A stretch of DNA of 64,000 bases from an uncultured Candidatus Pelagibacter sp. (GTDB lineage: Bacteria > Pseudomonadota > Alphaproteobacteria > Pelagibacterales > Pelagibacteraceae), in NCBI RefSeq assembly GCF_943788075.1, contig NZ_CALSOW010000002.1, positions 124,001 through 188,000 on the forward strand, read 5' to 3'. Under the pieces are notes generated by a model. It was not told the origin of the DNA. It searched no databases and saw nothing but the letters and a program-made list of their open reading frames with translations. The first letter of the stretch is position 1. Every line of letters begins with the position of its first letter. Positions 32,514 through 43,500 of the stretch are shown piece after piece. The translations under genes and the position numbers were made by a program.

Positions 32514-34332
32514 TTTTTGTTTTTTTTACAAACTTCTTTTTAAAGTAAGGTTTCTTTTTAAAAGGTTTTTTATGAAACTTTTTAGCCTCTTTCTTGTCGA
32601 TAATCTTATCTTCTTTAATTTGTATCTCTAAATTCTTTAATTTTTCAAAATGTTCAATTAGCTCAATTGTTTTTTTTGATTTATTTTGAATATCTATAAT
32701 ATACTCTGGGATAATAAGTGTAGGATCGCTAACAATATCTATTGTCATTTTATTTTTTTTTTCAAAATAAGTTAAATCATCAACAAAATTTTCTTTTAAA
32801 AAATCAGAGATTTTTTCACAAACTTTTAGCTCAACAAACTTAGCTTTATGAATAATTGCATTTAACTCAACAGTTTTTAGTAGTTTTTGTGCAAAAGACT
32901 CATCTGTAAGAGTTACTCTCCATTTTATTGCACTTTCTCTTAACCTTTGCCTAGACATTTCTAGAAGTCCAAAATTACTTATTCTTCCAATTTGAATTCT
33001 AGCTCTGTCAGTTCTGCATTTTTCTTTTAGTTTTCTCTCAACCAATCTTCTATTTCCATAACTAAGCATATCAATAAAGTCGATTATAATTAGACCAGAT
33101 AAGTCTCTAATTTTTATTTGTCTTGCAATTTCTTCAGCTGCCTCAATATTAGTATCTAATGCAGTGCTTTCAACATTTTTACCTTTAATTGAGCTACCTG
33201 AGTTTATATCAATTGAAACAAGTGCCTCAGTGGGGTTTATTACTAAATATCCTCCTGACTTTAGTTTTATTTCAGAGTCAAATATTTGGTTTAATTTTTG
33301 CTCAATTTTTTCTTCGATAAATAAAGGAACTTTTCCTCTGTACTTTTTAACTTTCTTAACATTTGATGGCATAATCATTTTCATAAAAGTTTGTGCTTTT
33401 TTATAACCTTCATTACCCTCAACTATTATATTTTGAGTAGTATCATCAAACATGTCTCTTAAAGTTCTTTTTATAATTTCACTTTCTTGATGAATTAATG
33501 ATGGTGCTATTGAATTGATAGCTGTGTCTTTAATTTGACTCCATGTTTTGATAAGAGTTTCTAAATCATTATTAATTTCATTTTTGGTTTTATTGCTTCC
33601 AGCAGTTCTAACAATTAAACCCATTTCTTTGGGGATCTCAATTTCATTCAAAATAGTTCTTATTTTTTTTCTATCAGCTGGATTAAATATTTTACGAGAT
33701 ATACCACCTCCTTTTGGAGTATTGGGCATTAAGACAATATATTTTCCTGCAATTGAAATAAATGTACTAAGTGCTGCACCTTTTTGTCCTCGTTCATCTT
33801 TGATGACTTGTATTAAGATAACTTGATTTGGCTTTATAACTTCCTGTATTTTGTATCTTTTAAATTTAAACTTAATTTCTTTCTTTTTATCTTTCTCTTC
33901 ACTTAGAGTACCTTTTTCTTCAGAGCTATTTTCATTTTCCTCAGATGGATCTTTGTCAATATTAATAGGGTCATCTATTTCAAGTTTTCCTTCAGCAATA
34001 TTTTCATCTTCTTTTGCCTCAACTTCTTTTGAAAGCTCCTCTCTAGCTTTTTCCTCTTCCTCTTTAATTTTATCTAAATCTGCTTTTGGTATTTGATAAT
34101 AATCAGACTGAATATCATTAAAAGATAGAAATCCATGACGCTCTCGCCCAAAATCAATAAATGCTGCTTGAAGAGATGGTTCTATTCTACTTACTCTACC
34201 AAGATATATATTATTTTTAATTAAATTATTTTTTAAACCTTCGTATTCGTAGTCTTCAATATTGTCATCTGATTTAAGAACAACTCTAGTTTCATTGGGA
34301 TGCGATGCATCGATATATAAATTTTTTTCCAT
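32506..34332 (-). CDS. rne: Ribonuclease E/G
   Basis: [50 protein letters not shown]; likely start [18 protein letters not shown] at 34332. Confidence 0.93.
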   Translation of the reverse strand: MEKNLYIDASHPNETRVVLKSDDNIEDYEYEGLKNNLIKNNIYLGRVSRIEPSLQAAFIDFGRERHGFLSFNDIQSDYYQIPKADLDKIKEEEEKAREELSKEVEAKEDENIAEGKLEIDDPINIDKDPSEENENSSEEKGTLSEEKDKKKEIKFKFKRYKIQEVIKPNQVILIQVIKDERGQKGAALSTFISIAGKYIVLMPNTPKGGGISRKIFNPADRKKIRTILNEIEIPKEMGLIVRTAGSNKTKNEINNDLETLIKTWSQIKDTAINSIAPSLIHQESEIIKRTLRDMFDDTTQNIIVEGNEGYKKAQTFMKMIMPSNVKKVKKYRGKVPLFIEEKIEQKLNQIFDSEIKLKSGGYLVINPTEALVSIDINSGSSIKGKNVESTALDTNIEAAEEIARQIKIRDLSGLIIIDFIDMLSYGNRRLVERKLKEKCRTDRARIQIGRISNFGLLEMSRQRLRESAIKWRVTLTDESFAQKLLKTVELNAIIHKAKFVELKVCEKISDFLKENFVDDLTYFEKKNKMTIDIVSDPTLIIPEYIIDIQNKSKKTIELIEHFEKLKNLEIQIKEDKIIDKKEAKKFHKKPFKKKPYFKKKFVKKTKTI

Positions 34333-34436
34333 AATAATTTGATTAATTGATTCATTTAATATTTTAAGTGTTAATAAAATTTTGTTTATTTCTAGTGCCT
34401 TATCTTTAACAAATTCCAAGATATAATGGAAATAAA

Positions 34437-36773
34437 ATGAATAAAATTCTTAAAAATACTCTGTTTATATTGTTATCTCTTATATTATTAATGGGTATTT
34501 TGATATTTGGAATTTTATGGTCTTATTCAAACAATATTCCTGATTATAGATTTCTTAAAAGTTATAAGCCACCAGTATCAAGTAAGGTATATTCGGGTAA
34601 TGGAGAACTCGTTGCAGATTTTTCAAAAGAAAAAAGGATATTTGTTCCATTTAACTCAATTCCAAAAAATGTAATTTACTCATTCTTATCTGCAGAAGAT
34701 AAAAATTTCTTTTCTCATCCTGGTGTTGATGCAAAAGGAGTTTTAAGAGCTGTGATAAACAATATTTCAAACATAATTTCATCAAAAAGACTTGAGGGTG
34801 CTTCAACAATCACACAACAAGTGGCTAAGAATTTTTTATTGACTAACGAGGTAAGTCTCAACAGAAAAATAAAAGAAGCTATTTTAGCATTTAGAATCGA
34901 AAGAGCTTTATCTAAACAGAGAATTCTAGAATTATATTTAAATCAAATTTATCTTGGGAGTGGTGCATACGGAGTTGCTTCAGCTAGTTTAGAATATTTT
35001 GATAAATCTATCCAAGATTTAGATTATGGAGAGGCTGCTTTATTGGCGGCCTTACCAAAAGCGCCAAGTAGATATAATCCTTATCGAGATATTAAGTTAG
35101 CTAAATTTAGAAGAGACTTGGTTTTAAAAAATCTATTTGAAAATAAGTATATAGATTTGAAACAATACAGTCATCTTAAAGAAAAAAAAATTATATTAAA
35201 AAAAACAAAAAAAGTTTTTTTAGAGGATGCTCAATATTATATTGAAGATGTTAGAAAAAATGTGATTGATACTTTAACTTATGATAAAGTTTATAAACAA
35301 GGATTTAACATTAATACTCCAATTAATTTAGAGTTTCAAAAGATAGCAACTAACTCACTTAGGAATGGATTATCATCTTATGATAAGAGAAAAGGTTGGC
35401 GAGGTGCTCTTGAGAATAAAAAATACTCAAAAAACTGGCATAAAGATATTAATAAATTTTATTTAGAAAATTCGATTGGTTGGGAATTAGCAATTGTTAA
35501 AAAATTAAATAAATTTTCAGCAAATATTGAAACAGAAAATAAATTAAATGGAAAAATAGAATTTAAAGATATCTCTTGGACAAAAAAAGAGTTTAGTCAA
35601 TTATTGAAAGTAGGCGATATAGTTTATGTAAAAAAAATTAGTGATAAAAAATATAGTTTAAAACAACTACCGAAAGTTAATGGTGGAATTGTTGTTATGG
35701 ATCCCTATACAGGCCGAGTATTGGCTTTAAGTGGTGGCTTCAGTTTTAAAAAAAGTGAATTTAATAGAGCAACCCAAGCATTAAGGCAACCTGGTTCAGC
35801 TTTTAAACCATTCGTTTATGCTTTAGCTCTTGAAAACAATTACACTCCAACATCATTAATTTTAGACGCGCCAATTGTTTTGGATCAAGGAGAAGATCTT
35901 AAAATGTGGAAACCAGAAAATTATGGAAAAAAGTTTTATGGACCATCAACATTGAGAGTAGGATTGGAAAAATCGAGAAATTTGATGACAGTCAGAATAG
36001 CACAAGACTTAGGTCTTAAAAAAATTATAAACTTTTCACAAAGTCTTGGAATATATGATAACCCTGAAGAACTTTTATCTATTTCACTTGGTTCTGCTGA
36101 AACAACACTATTAAAACTAACCTCAGCTTACTCAGTTTTTGTTAATGGAGGCAAATTAGTTGATCCAATTTTAATTGATAGAATTCAAGATAGCCAAGGA
36201 AAAACTATTTTTAATAATGATAAAAGAAAATGTATTAATTGTGATGAAATATCTTATTTAGGTAATGATTATCCAATTATAAAAGATAATTATAAAAAAA
36301 TTTTCTCTTCTCAAACATCATATCAAATGACCTCAATACTTGAAGGAGTTGTTCAAAGAGGAACAGCTAAAAAATTAAAAGATCTTAAATTAAATATTGC
36401 TGGAAAAACTGGTACAACTAATAAAAACACAGACACATGGTTTATTGGATATACATCAAATTATTTAATTGGTGTTTATGTTGGTTTAGATAACCCTTCA
36501 CCGCTTGGAAGATATGAAACAGGCTCAAAAACGGCTTTACCAATATTTAAAGAGTTTATTAAAAACGCAGTTAATAAATCAGACGCAAGGCCATTTAAAG
36601 CAGCAGAGGGAACAGTAATGATGGTAGTTGATCCAAATACTGGCCAAAAAGCAAAATTTAATTCTAAAAATACTATTATCGAAGTTTATAAGAAACAAAA
36701 TGTAGTTGATGGAAAAGTTTTATATTCAAATAATGATAGATTAGATGCTAATAATATATTAAAATTTTATTAA
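34437..36773 (+). CDS. mrcA: Penicillin-binding protein 1A
   Basis: LSAEDKNFFSHPG, GASTITQQVAKNFLL, RQPGSAFKPFVYALAL, GKTGTTN. Confidence 0.96.
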   Translation: MNKILKNTLFILLSLILLMGILIFGILWSYSNNIPDYRFLKSYKPPVSSKVYSGNGELVADFSKEKRIFVPFNSIPKNVIYSFLSAEDKNFFSHPGVDAKGVLRAVINNISNIISSKRLEGASTITQQVAKNFLLTNEVSLNRKIKEAILAFRIERALSKQRILELYLNQIYLGSGAYGVASASLEYFDKSIQDLDYGEAALLAALPKAPSRYNPYRDIKLAKFRRDLVLKNLFENKYIDLKQYSHLKEKKIILKKTKKVFLEDAQYYIEDVRKNVIDTLTYDKVYKQGFNINTPINLEFQKIATNSLRNGLSSYDKRKGWRGALENKKYSKNWHKDINKFYLENSIGWELAIVKKLNKFSANIETENKLNGKIEFKDISWTKKEFSQLLKVGDIVYVKKISDKKYSLKQLPKVNGGIVVMDPYTGRVLALSGGFSFKKSEFNRATQALRQPGSAFKPFVYALALENNYTPTSLILDAPIVLDQGEDLKMWKPENYGKKFYGPSTLRVGLEKSRNLMTVRIAQDLGLKKIINFSQSLGIYDNPEELLSISLGSAETTLLKLTSAYSVFVNGGKLVDPILIDRIQDSQGKTIFNNDKRKCINCDEISYLGNDYPIIKDNYKKIFSSQTSYQMTSILEGVVQRGTAKKLKDLKLNIAGKTGTTNKNTDTWFIGYTSNYLIGVYVGLDNPSPLGRYETGSKTALPIFKEFIKNAVNKSDARPFKAAEGTVMMVVDPNTGQKAKFNSKNTIIEVYKKQNVVDGKVLYSNNDRLDANNILKFY

Positions 36774-37868
36774 TGGACGATAAATATCAAGATTACAAAA
36801 AAGAAATAGAAAAGATTAACTCAAGAGTTAAGGAGTATCTTTGAAAAAAATAATATTCATTCAAAACTTGAAGTATTAAACTCTAAAATGCTAGAAGCAA
36901 ATTTCTGGCAAGATAAAGATAATTCTAAAAAAGTAATTAAAGAAAAGAAATTATTTGAGGATCTATTAAGTACTTACAAGTCATCAATTGAAAAGCTCTC
37001 AGATTTAGATGATTTAAATGAGCTAGCCTTAGAAGAAAAAAATGAGCCCATCCAAAAAGAAGTATTTCTAAATATTAAAGAGCTTAGAGCACTAGTAAAA
37101 AAAAATGAAGTTAAATGTTTTTTATCAAATGAGGCGGACTCTCTTGATTGTTATATAGAAATACACGCTGGCGCAGGTGGAACAGAAAGTCAAGATTGGG
37201 CTGAAATGTTAAGAAGAATGTACTTAAAATGGGCAGATCAAAAAAATTTTAAATCAAACTTGATTAGCGAGCATAAAGGAGATGAGGCTGGATTAAAATC
37301 ATCAACAATTAAAGTTTCGGGTGATTATGTGTTTGGTTGGCTTAAAAAAGAATCTGGGATTCATAGATTGGTTAGAATATCTCCATTTGATTCAGGTGCA
37401 AGACGCCACACAAGCTTTGCAAGTATATGGGTGTATCCGGTAGTTGATGAGAATATTAATATTGAAATTATTGAAAAAGATTTAAGAATTGATACTTATC
37501 GATCTAGTGGAGCAGGTGGCCAACATGTAAATACGACCGATAGTGCTGTAAGAATTACACACTTACCATCTAAAATTGTTGTTCAATGTCAAAATGAGAG
37601 ATCTCAACACAAAAATAAAGAAACATGTATGAACATGTTAAAAGCAAGATTATATGATTATGAAATTAAAAAAAAAGAACAGAAAAATCAAAATACAGAA
37701 AACTCTAAATCTGAAATTGGATGGGGTCACCAAATAAGATCATATGTTTTGCAACCATACAGACTTGTAAAAGACAATAGAACAAATTTTGAAAGCACAA
37801 GCCCAGATAAAATTTTAGATGGAGATTTAGATGAATTTTTAGAACAATCTTTATATCAAATTAAATGA
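36773..37868 (+). CDS. prfB: Peptide chain release factor 2 with programmed +1 frameshift (UGA 36842..36844)
   Basis: ATG GAC GAT ... AAG GAG TAT CTT TGA A, then GAA AAA AAT AAT ATT in +1 frame into MLEANFWQD...; RSSGAGGQHVNTTDSAVRITH. Confidence 0.96.
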
Positions 37869-40288
37869 GTAAAAAAATTTTAAAATATATATCTATAGTT
37901 ATTGGAGCTCTTATTTTACTAACTATTTATGTAAGTACTATTGGTATTGAGACGGAGAAATTTAACAAGCAAATCCAGGATATTGTTAGAAAAAAAAATG
38001 ATAAATTTGATACAAGTTTAAAAAAAATTAAACTTACCTTAGATCCATTAAATTTCAAAATTAACGCAAAAACAATAGATGCTAAGATAACTTTTAAAGG
38101 TAAGCCAATTGAACTTGAATATATCAAAACTCAAATATCACTAAATTCATTAATTAAAAGTCGATTAGTCACCTCACAAATTGAAATATCAACTAAACCA
38201 ATTTTACTTAAAAGTTTTGTATCATTTATAAGATCCATAAATAACAGACCAGAATTATTTTTTTTAGAACAATTTATAAAGAAAGGATATTTAATAGCAG
38301 ATTTAAAATTTAATTTTGATGAGTTTGGTAAACTTAAGAAAGATTATAAAGTTGATGGACTGCTAAAAGAAGGTGAAATTAGTATTTTAAAAAAAAACAA
38401 ATTAGAAAAAATAAATTTTCTTTTTAATATTAAAGATAATAATTTTAATTTTAGAGATATTAGTTTTGATACAAATAATATTAATTTTTTATCTGAGAGA
38501 TTAAATATAAAAAAAGATAAAAATAATTATTTAGTTGAAGGCACTATAAGGAATAAAAATTCCCCTCTAAATAATCAATTACTTCAAGTAATCAAATTAA
38601 GATACTCTCAACTTGATCTAATAAATACAAATTTTGAGTCTAAAAATGATTTTTCATTTCACATTGGTAATAAGTTTAAAGTTAAGAATTTAGCAATAAA
38701 TTCAAGTATCTTAATTGATAGCTCTCAATTTAAAAAAAATGATTTAATAAGTGAGAACCTAATAAAGATTAATGAGTTAATTGACTTAAAAAATCATAGG
38801 ATAAAAGCATCCTATGTTGATAAAAAATTATCTATTGAAGGAAAAGGTCAAATTAAACTTCAAAATAAATTTGAACCTATTAATTACAAGGTAATAAATA
38901 ATGGTTCTGATTTAAACTTAGTATCAAATATAGAATTAAGTGAACTAGACATTAACAATCAGAGTTTGATTAAAGAATATTTACCCAAAACAAAGGATAT
39001 CTTAAATCTAAAAGACCATAAAATTGAATTAAATTATCAAGATAATATTCTGTCACTACAAGGCTTGGGAAAAGTTAAATTAGATAAAAAATTAAATAAA
39101 ATAGAATATTTTTTTTCAATAAAAGATAAAAAATATAATTTTAAAACTGATTTAGAAATTAATGATACGCCAATAAAGATAGATTTTATTAATTATAAAA
39201 AAAATAAAAATTTAAATTCCAAATTAAAAATTAATGGAAATTATAATAAAAAATTTGGGTTTGATTTTAAAAAAATCACTCTTTTATCAAAAAGTAACAA
39301 CATGATAGCTAATGATTTAAAAATAGATAAAAATAACAAATTAGTAAAAGTAGATAAAATTGACTTAGATTATTTTGATAATGATAATATGAAAAACAAA
39401 TTTGTACTTAGTAGAATCAAAAATAATAATTACGAACTAAAAGGATCAATATTAAACGCCGACACCATCATTACAAACTTATTACAAAGTAAAGATGATC
39501 AACAATTAGATATTTTTAAGGAAAATATAAATATAAAACTAAATTTGTCTGATGTTAATCTTGATAATGATACTTCTGTTAGAAATTTAAATGGTAAGCT
39601 TCAAATTATAGATAACAAGATAGATAATGCCAATATATCTGCACAATTTGCAAATAATGAAAATTTAAAATTTACGATAAATACTAAAGGAGGTGAAAAA
39701 ATTACTACTTTATTTTCCTCTAGAGCTAAACCCCTTGTAAAAAGATATAAATTTATACAAGGTTTCAAAGACAATGATGAAGGTTACTTAGATTTTTACT
39801 CTTCCAAAAAAGATGGAGTTTCAAATTCAAAATTAATAATAAATAATTTTAAAGTCAAAGAAATTCCAGTATTAGCAAAGCTGCTTGCCCTTGCTTCTTT
39901 ACAAGGAATTGCAGATTTACTAACTGGGGAGGGTATTAGGTTTACAGATTTTGAAATGAATTTTACAAATAAAGATAAACTTATGACTATTGAAGAATTA
40001 TACGCACTTGGACCAGCTATATCTATTTTAATTGAAGGTTATATCGATGAAAGTGATTTAATTAGTTTAAGGGGCACATTAGTGCCCGCAACTACAATTA
40101 ATAAATCTATTGCTTCAATTCCATTAATTGGAGATTTGCTTATTGGAAAGAAAGCTGGTGAGGGTGTTTTTGGAGTAAGCTTTAAAGTGAAGGGACCACC
40201 AAAAAAACTTGAAACAACTGTAAATCCATTAAAAACATTAACCCCACGATTTATAACTAGGACATTAGAAAAGATAAAAAAAAACTAA
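37865..40288 (+). CDS. AsmA-like / DUF3971-type large envelope protein
   Basis: N-terminal TM anchor, long beta-rich middle, C-terminal LLALASLQGIADLLTGEGIRFTDFEMNF...LRGTLVPATTINKSIASIPLIGDLL. Confidence 0.8.
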   Translation: MSKKILKYISIVIGALILLTIYVSTIGIETEKFNKQIQDIVRKKNDKFDTSLKKIKLTLDPLNFKINAKTIDAKITFKGKPIELEYIKTQISLNSLIKSRLVTSQIEISTKPILLKSFVSFIRSINNRPELFFLEQFIKKGYLIADLKFNFDEFGKLKKDYKVDGLLKEGEISILKKNKLEKINFLFNIKDNNFNFRDISFDTNNINFLSERLNIKKDKNNYLVEGTIRNKNSPLNNQLLQVIKLRYSQLDLINTNFESKNDFSFHIGNKFKVKNLAINSSILIDSSQFKKNDLISENLIKINELIDLKNHRIKASYVDKKLSIEGKGQIKLQNKFEPINYKVINNGSDLNLVSNIELSELDINNQSLIKEYLPKTKDILNLKDHKIELNYQDNILSLQGLGKVKLDKKLNKIEYFFSIKDKKYNFKTDLEINDTPIKIDFINYKKNKNLNSKLKINGNYNKKFGFDFKKITLLSKSNNMIANDLKIDKNNKLVKVDKIDLDYFDNDNMKNKFVLSRIKNNNYELKGSILNADTIITNLLQSKDDQQLDIFKENINIKLNLSDVNLDNDTSVRNLNGKLQIIDNKIDNANISAQFANNENLKFTINTKGGEKITTLFSSRAKPLVKRYKFIQGFKDNDEGYLDFYSSKKDGVSNSKLIINNFKVKEIPVLAKLLALASLQGIADLLTGEGIRFTDFEMNFTNKDKLMTIEELYALGPAISILIEGYIDESDLISLRGTLVPATTINKSIASIPLIGDLLIGKKAGEGVFGVSFKVKGPPKKLETTVNPLKTLTPRFITRTLEKIKKN

Positions 40289-41514
40289 TCTAATTCAATT
40301 TTTATATGTCTTTTTTTTCCAATAGAAAGTTTAAGGTAGTTCTCATTAAAAAATTCATTTTCAATAATTAACTTTTCATCAGATACAACTTTATCGTTAA
40401 TTTTTACTGCGTTACCTTTGATTAATCTTCTTATTTCACTTTTAGATTTTTCTAATTTAGAAAGAATAATTAGATCAATTATATCTAATTTATTATCAAT
40501 ATTTTGAGAATTAACCTTTACAGAAGGTAGGCTTGATCCAAGTGAGTTACCTGAAAATGCTTCTTTAGCAGCTTGTTCTGAATTTTTGGCAGCTTCATTA
40601 CCATGAAGCATTGAGGTTGTTTTATTAGCTAAAAGTATTTTTAAATCATTGATATTATTATTTTCAACTTTCTTAATGTCTTCTATCTCTATATCTGTAA
40701 AATTTTTCAAAAATTTCACAACATCTCTATCATCTGTATTCCTCCAAAATTGCCAATAGTCATAGGCTGATAGAAATTTTTCATCTAACCAAATTGCTCC
40801 ATTTTCAGATTTTCCCATTTTTGCTCCTGTTGCCAGAGTAATTAAAGGTGTTGTAAGACCATAACTTTGTTTATTTGAATATCTTTTAATAAGCTCCACT
40901 CCATTAACAATATTTCCCCATTGATCTGAGCCACCGATTTGTAAAACACAATTTTCTTTTTTGCTTAGTTCTAAAAAATCATAAGCTTGCAGGATCATAT
41001 AGTTAAATTCCATGTAGCTTAAAGATTGTTCTCTATCTAGTCTTAATTTTACACTATCGAAAGTTAACATTCTATTAATTGTAAAATGCTTTCCTATATC
41101 TCGAAGAAAAGAAATATAATTCAAATTTTTAAGCCATGTATAATTATTTACAAATATAGGTTTAGTTTCTGGGTTGTCATTATCTAAAAATTTTTTTAGT
41201 ATATTTTTTATATTCTTAATATTTTTTTCAATTTCTTCTTCGTTTAATATTTTTCTTGTTTTATCTTTTCCAGAAGGGTCGCCAATTCTAGTGGTACCTC
41301 CACCTAATAATACTATAGGTCTGTGACCATTTTTTTGTAATAATCTGAGACACATGATTTGTAATAAGCTACCAACATGTAAACTTTCAGCAGTGCAATC
41401 AAATCCGATGTATGCTTTAATTTTTTCCTTGTCCATTAAACTAGACAATTCTTCTTCATTTGTACATTGGTAGAAGAAACCTCTATCTTTAAATTCTTTT
41501 AAAAATTTATTCAT
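40285..41514 (-). CDS. tyrS: Tyrosyl-tRNA synthetase
   Basis: AYIGFDCTAESLHVGSLLQ, LQIGGSDQWGNIVNGVEL, KMGKSENGAIWLD; start trimmed to MNKFLKEF. Confidence 0.97.
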   Translation of the reverse strand: MNKFLKEFKDRGFFYQCTNEEELSSLMDKEKIKAYIGFDCTAESLHVGSLLQIMCLRLLQKNGHRPIVLLGGGTTRIGDPSGKDKTRKILNEEEIEKNIKNIKNILKKFLDNDNPETKPIFVNNYTWLKNLNYISFLRDIGKHFTINRMLTFDSVKLRLDREQSLSYMEFNYMILQAYDFLELSKKENCVLQIGGSDQWGNIVNGVELIKRYSNKQSYGLTTPLITLATGAKMGKSENGAIWLDEKFLSAYDYWQFWRNTDDRDVVKFLKNFTDIEIEDIKKVENNNINDLKILLANKTTSMLHGNEAAKNSEQAAKEAFSGNSLGSSLPSVKVNSQNIDNKLDIIDLIILSKLEKSKSEIRRLIKGNAVKINDKVVSDEKLIIENEFFNENYLKLSIGKKRHIKIELD

Positions 41515-41561
41515 AAGCTTATAGTTACACAATATACAAATTTTTATTAAAAAGAATATCA

Positions 41562-42710
41562 ATGAAAAATAAATTATATACAGCTATTGGATTAATGAGT
41601 GGAACCTCAATGGATGGGGTAGATGTATCCTTGATCAGATCAGATGGATTTAATGAATTTACCAATATTTTAGATGAATATTTTGAATATAATGAAAGTT
41701 TACACCGGGAATTAATTGAATTAAGAAATTCAATTATAAATATAAATGATTTGAAGCAACACTCTTCCAGGTTAAACAAACTTGAGAGAGAAATTACTGT
41801 ATTTCATAGCAAAATTGTCAGTGATTTGTGCATAAAATATCAAGATGAGATAGATTTTGTTGGTTTTCACGGACAAACAATTTTCCACAACCCTGAACAA
41901 AATATTTCAAAACAATTAGGAGATGGAAAGTTAATGTCCCAATTAGTTAAAAAAAAAGTTATTTATGATTTTAGGCAAGAAGATATAGTAAATAAAGGCC
42001 AAGGCGCTCCATTAACACCTATTTTTCACAACTTATTGTCTAGAAGGGTAAATGAAAAACACCAAATAAATTTTCCTATTTGCTTTCTAAATATTGGGGG
42101 AATTTCTAATATTACTAAAATAATTAAAAAAGATGAAAAATTAGAAGAGAACTTAGAAGCTTTTGATTCAGGTCCTGGTAATTGTATGATTGATGAATGG
42201 GTAAGAAAAAATTCAAAAAATAATTTTGATGAAAGTGGTTCAATTGCAAAATCAGGTAAAATTAATCAATTAATATTAAATCAAGCAATAGATAATTTTA
42301 AAATAGATAGTTTTGATAAATCATTAGATGTTAAAGATTTTGATATTTCATTTGCAAGAGGGTTATCATTAGAAGATGGTTGTGCAACGATTACTAATTT
42401 TACTGCTTACCTTATAGCAAAGGGAATTGAGCATGCTAATGGAAGTAATGTTGAGCCAATAAAATTTTTAGTTTGTGGAGGAGGTAGAAAAAATACTTTT
42501 CTAATCCAAACTATTAAAGATTATTTATTACACAAAAAAAATATAAGTCTAAATTCTATTGATAATTATGATCTAAATGGAGACTATATCGAATCCCAGG
42601 CGTTTGGTTATCTTTCAATCAGATCATTTCTAAAATTACCAATATCATATCCAAAAACTACTGGTTGTGAGCTACCTACTGTAGGAGGTAAGTTGGTTAA
42701 AAATTTTTAG
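41562..42710 (+). CDS. anmK: Anhydro-N-acetylmuramic acid kinase
   Basis: IGLMSGTSMDGVDVSLI, GFHGQTIFHNP, LNIGGISNIT, DSGPGNCMID. Confidence 0.96.
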   Translation: MKNKLYTAIGLMSGTSMDGVDVSLIRSDGFNEFTNILDEYFEYNESLHRELIELRNSIININDLKQHSSRLNKLEREITVFHSKIVSDLCIKYQDEIDFVGFHGQTIFHNPEQNISKQLGDGKLMSQLVKKKVIYDFRQEDIVNKGQGAPLTPIFHNLLSRRVNEKHQINFPICFLNIGGISNITKIIKKDEKLEENLEAFDSGPGNCMIDEWVRKNSKNNFDESGSIAKSGKINQLILNQAIDNFKIDSFDKSLDVKDFDISFARGLSLEDGCATITNFTAYLIAKGIEHANGSNVEPIKFLVCGGGRKNTFLIQTIKDYLLHKKNISLNSIDNYDLNGDYIESQAFGYLSIRSFLKLPISYPKTTGCELPTVGGKLVKNF

Positions 42711-43363
42711 TAAAGAGCAGTTTCTTTTTTTATATATTTATCAAGATTTTTAATCAAAGTTTCTTCAGTTTTTGAAAAAAAATGATTAGCTTCAGGTACA
42801 GATTGAAATTCTACTTTAATACCTTTTTGAGCACTTAATCTTTTGTCTAGTTCGGTAATATATTCTAATGGAACCAGTTCATCTTTTTTTCCATAAATCA
42901 TTAAACCGGATGTAGGGCATGGAGATAAAAAAGAAAAATCATAAACATTTGGCTGAGGAGAAATTGCTATAAATCTATTAATCTCAGGTCTTCTCATTAA
43001 TAATTGCATAGCGATTAAGGATCCAAAAGAAAATCCAGATACCCAGCACTGTGAGTTATCAAAGTTTTCTCTTTCAAGCCAGTCTAATGCAGCTGCCGCA
43101 TCAGCTAGTTCACCTTGACCATTATCAAACTCACCATCACTTTTACCAACCCCTCTAAAATTAACTCTACATACTGAAAAATCGTTATCCATGAATGTAT
43201 GAAAAGTATCGACAACAACTTTATTGTTCATCGTCCCACCATATTGAGGATGTGGTTGTAGTACTAATGCAATTGGGGATGTGTTTTTTTTACTCTTATA
43301 ATATTTAGCCTCAAGCCTTCCAGCAGGACCTGGAATAAATATTTCTAAAATTTTGTTATCCAT
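42707..43363 (-). CDS. Alpha/beta hydrolase
   Basis: LQPHPQYGGTMNNKVV, VNFRGVGKSDGEFDNGQGELADAAAALDWL, GFSFGS nucleophile elbow. Confidence 0.9.
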   Translation of the reverse strand: MDNKILEIFIPGPAGRLEAKYYKSKKNTSPIALVLQPHPQYGGTMNNKVVVDTFHTFMDNDFSVCRVNFRGVGKSDGEFDNGQGELADAAAALDWLERENFDNSQCWVSGFSFGSLIAMQLLMRRPEINRFIAISPQPNVYDFSFLSPCPTSGLMIYGKKDELVPLEYITELDKRLSAQKGIKVEFQSVPEANHFFSKTEETLIKNLDKYIKKETALY

Positions 43364-43446
43364 ATGCGATATTGATTATTATTCTCAAAAAAAAACTACG
43401 TTTATCATAAGTGAGCGACAATATGTTAGTTATTTTATTATAAACT

Positions 43447-43471
43447 ATACTTGACCATTTTAGTCAGGTAT
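43447..43471 (+). promoter_or_regulatory. IscR type-1 binding site overlapping the iscR-suf promoter
   Basis: ATACTTGACCATTTTAGTCAGGTAT resembles the type-1 IscR consensus; overlaps -35 TTGACC (43451..43456) with -10 TATAAA (43473..43478), 16 bp spacer. Confidence 0.75.
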
Positions 43472-43500
43472 GTATAAAAACGCTCAATTTAAAGGGTAAA

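Noticed and set aside
34333-34419. 29-residue N-terminal extension of RNase E in the ORF track
   Set aside because: Conserved start region [10 protein letters not shown] begins at 34332; upstream part is more likely 5' UTR.
36842-36844. In-frame stop in prfB as a sequencing error
   Set aside because: Context AGGAG-TAT-CTT-TGA is the classical RF2 programmed frameshift; kept as functional.
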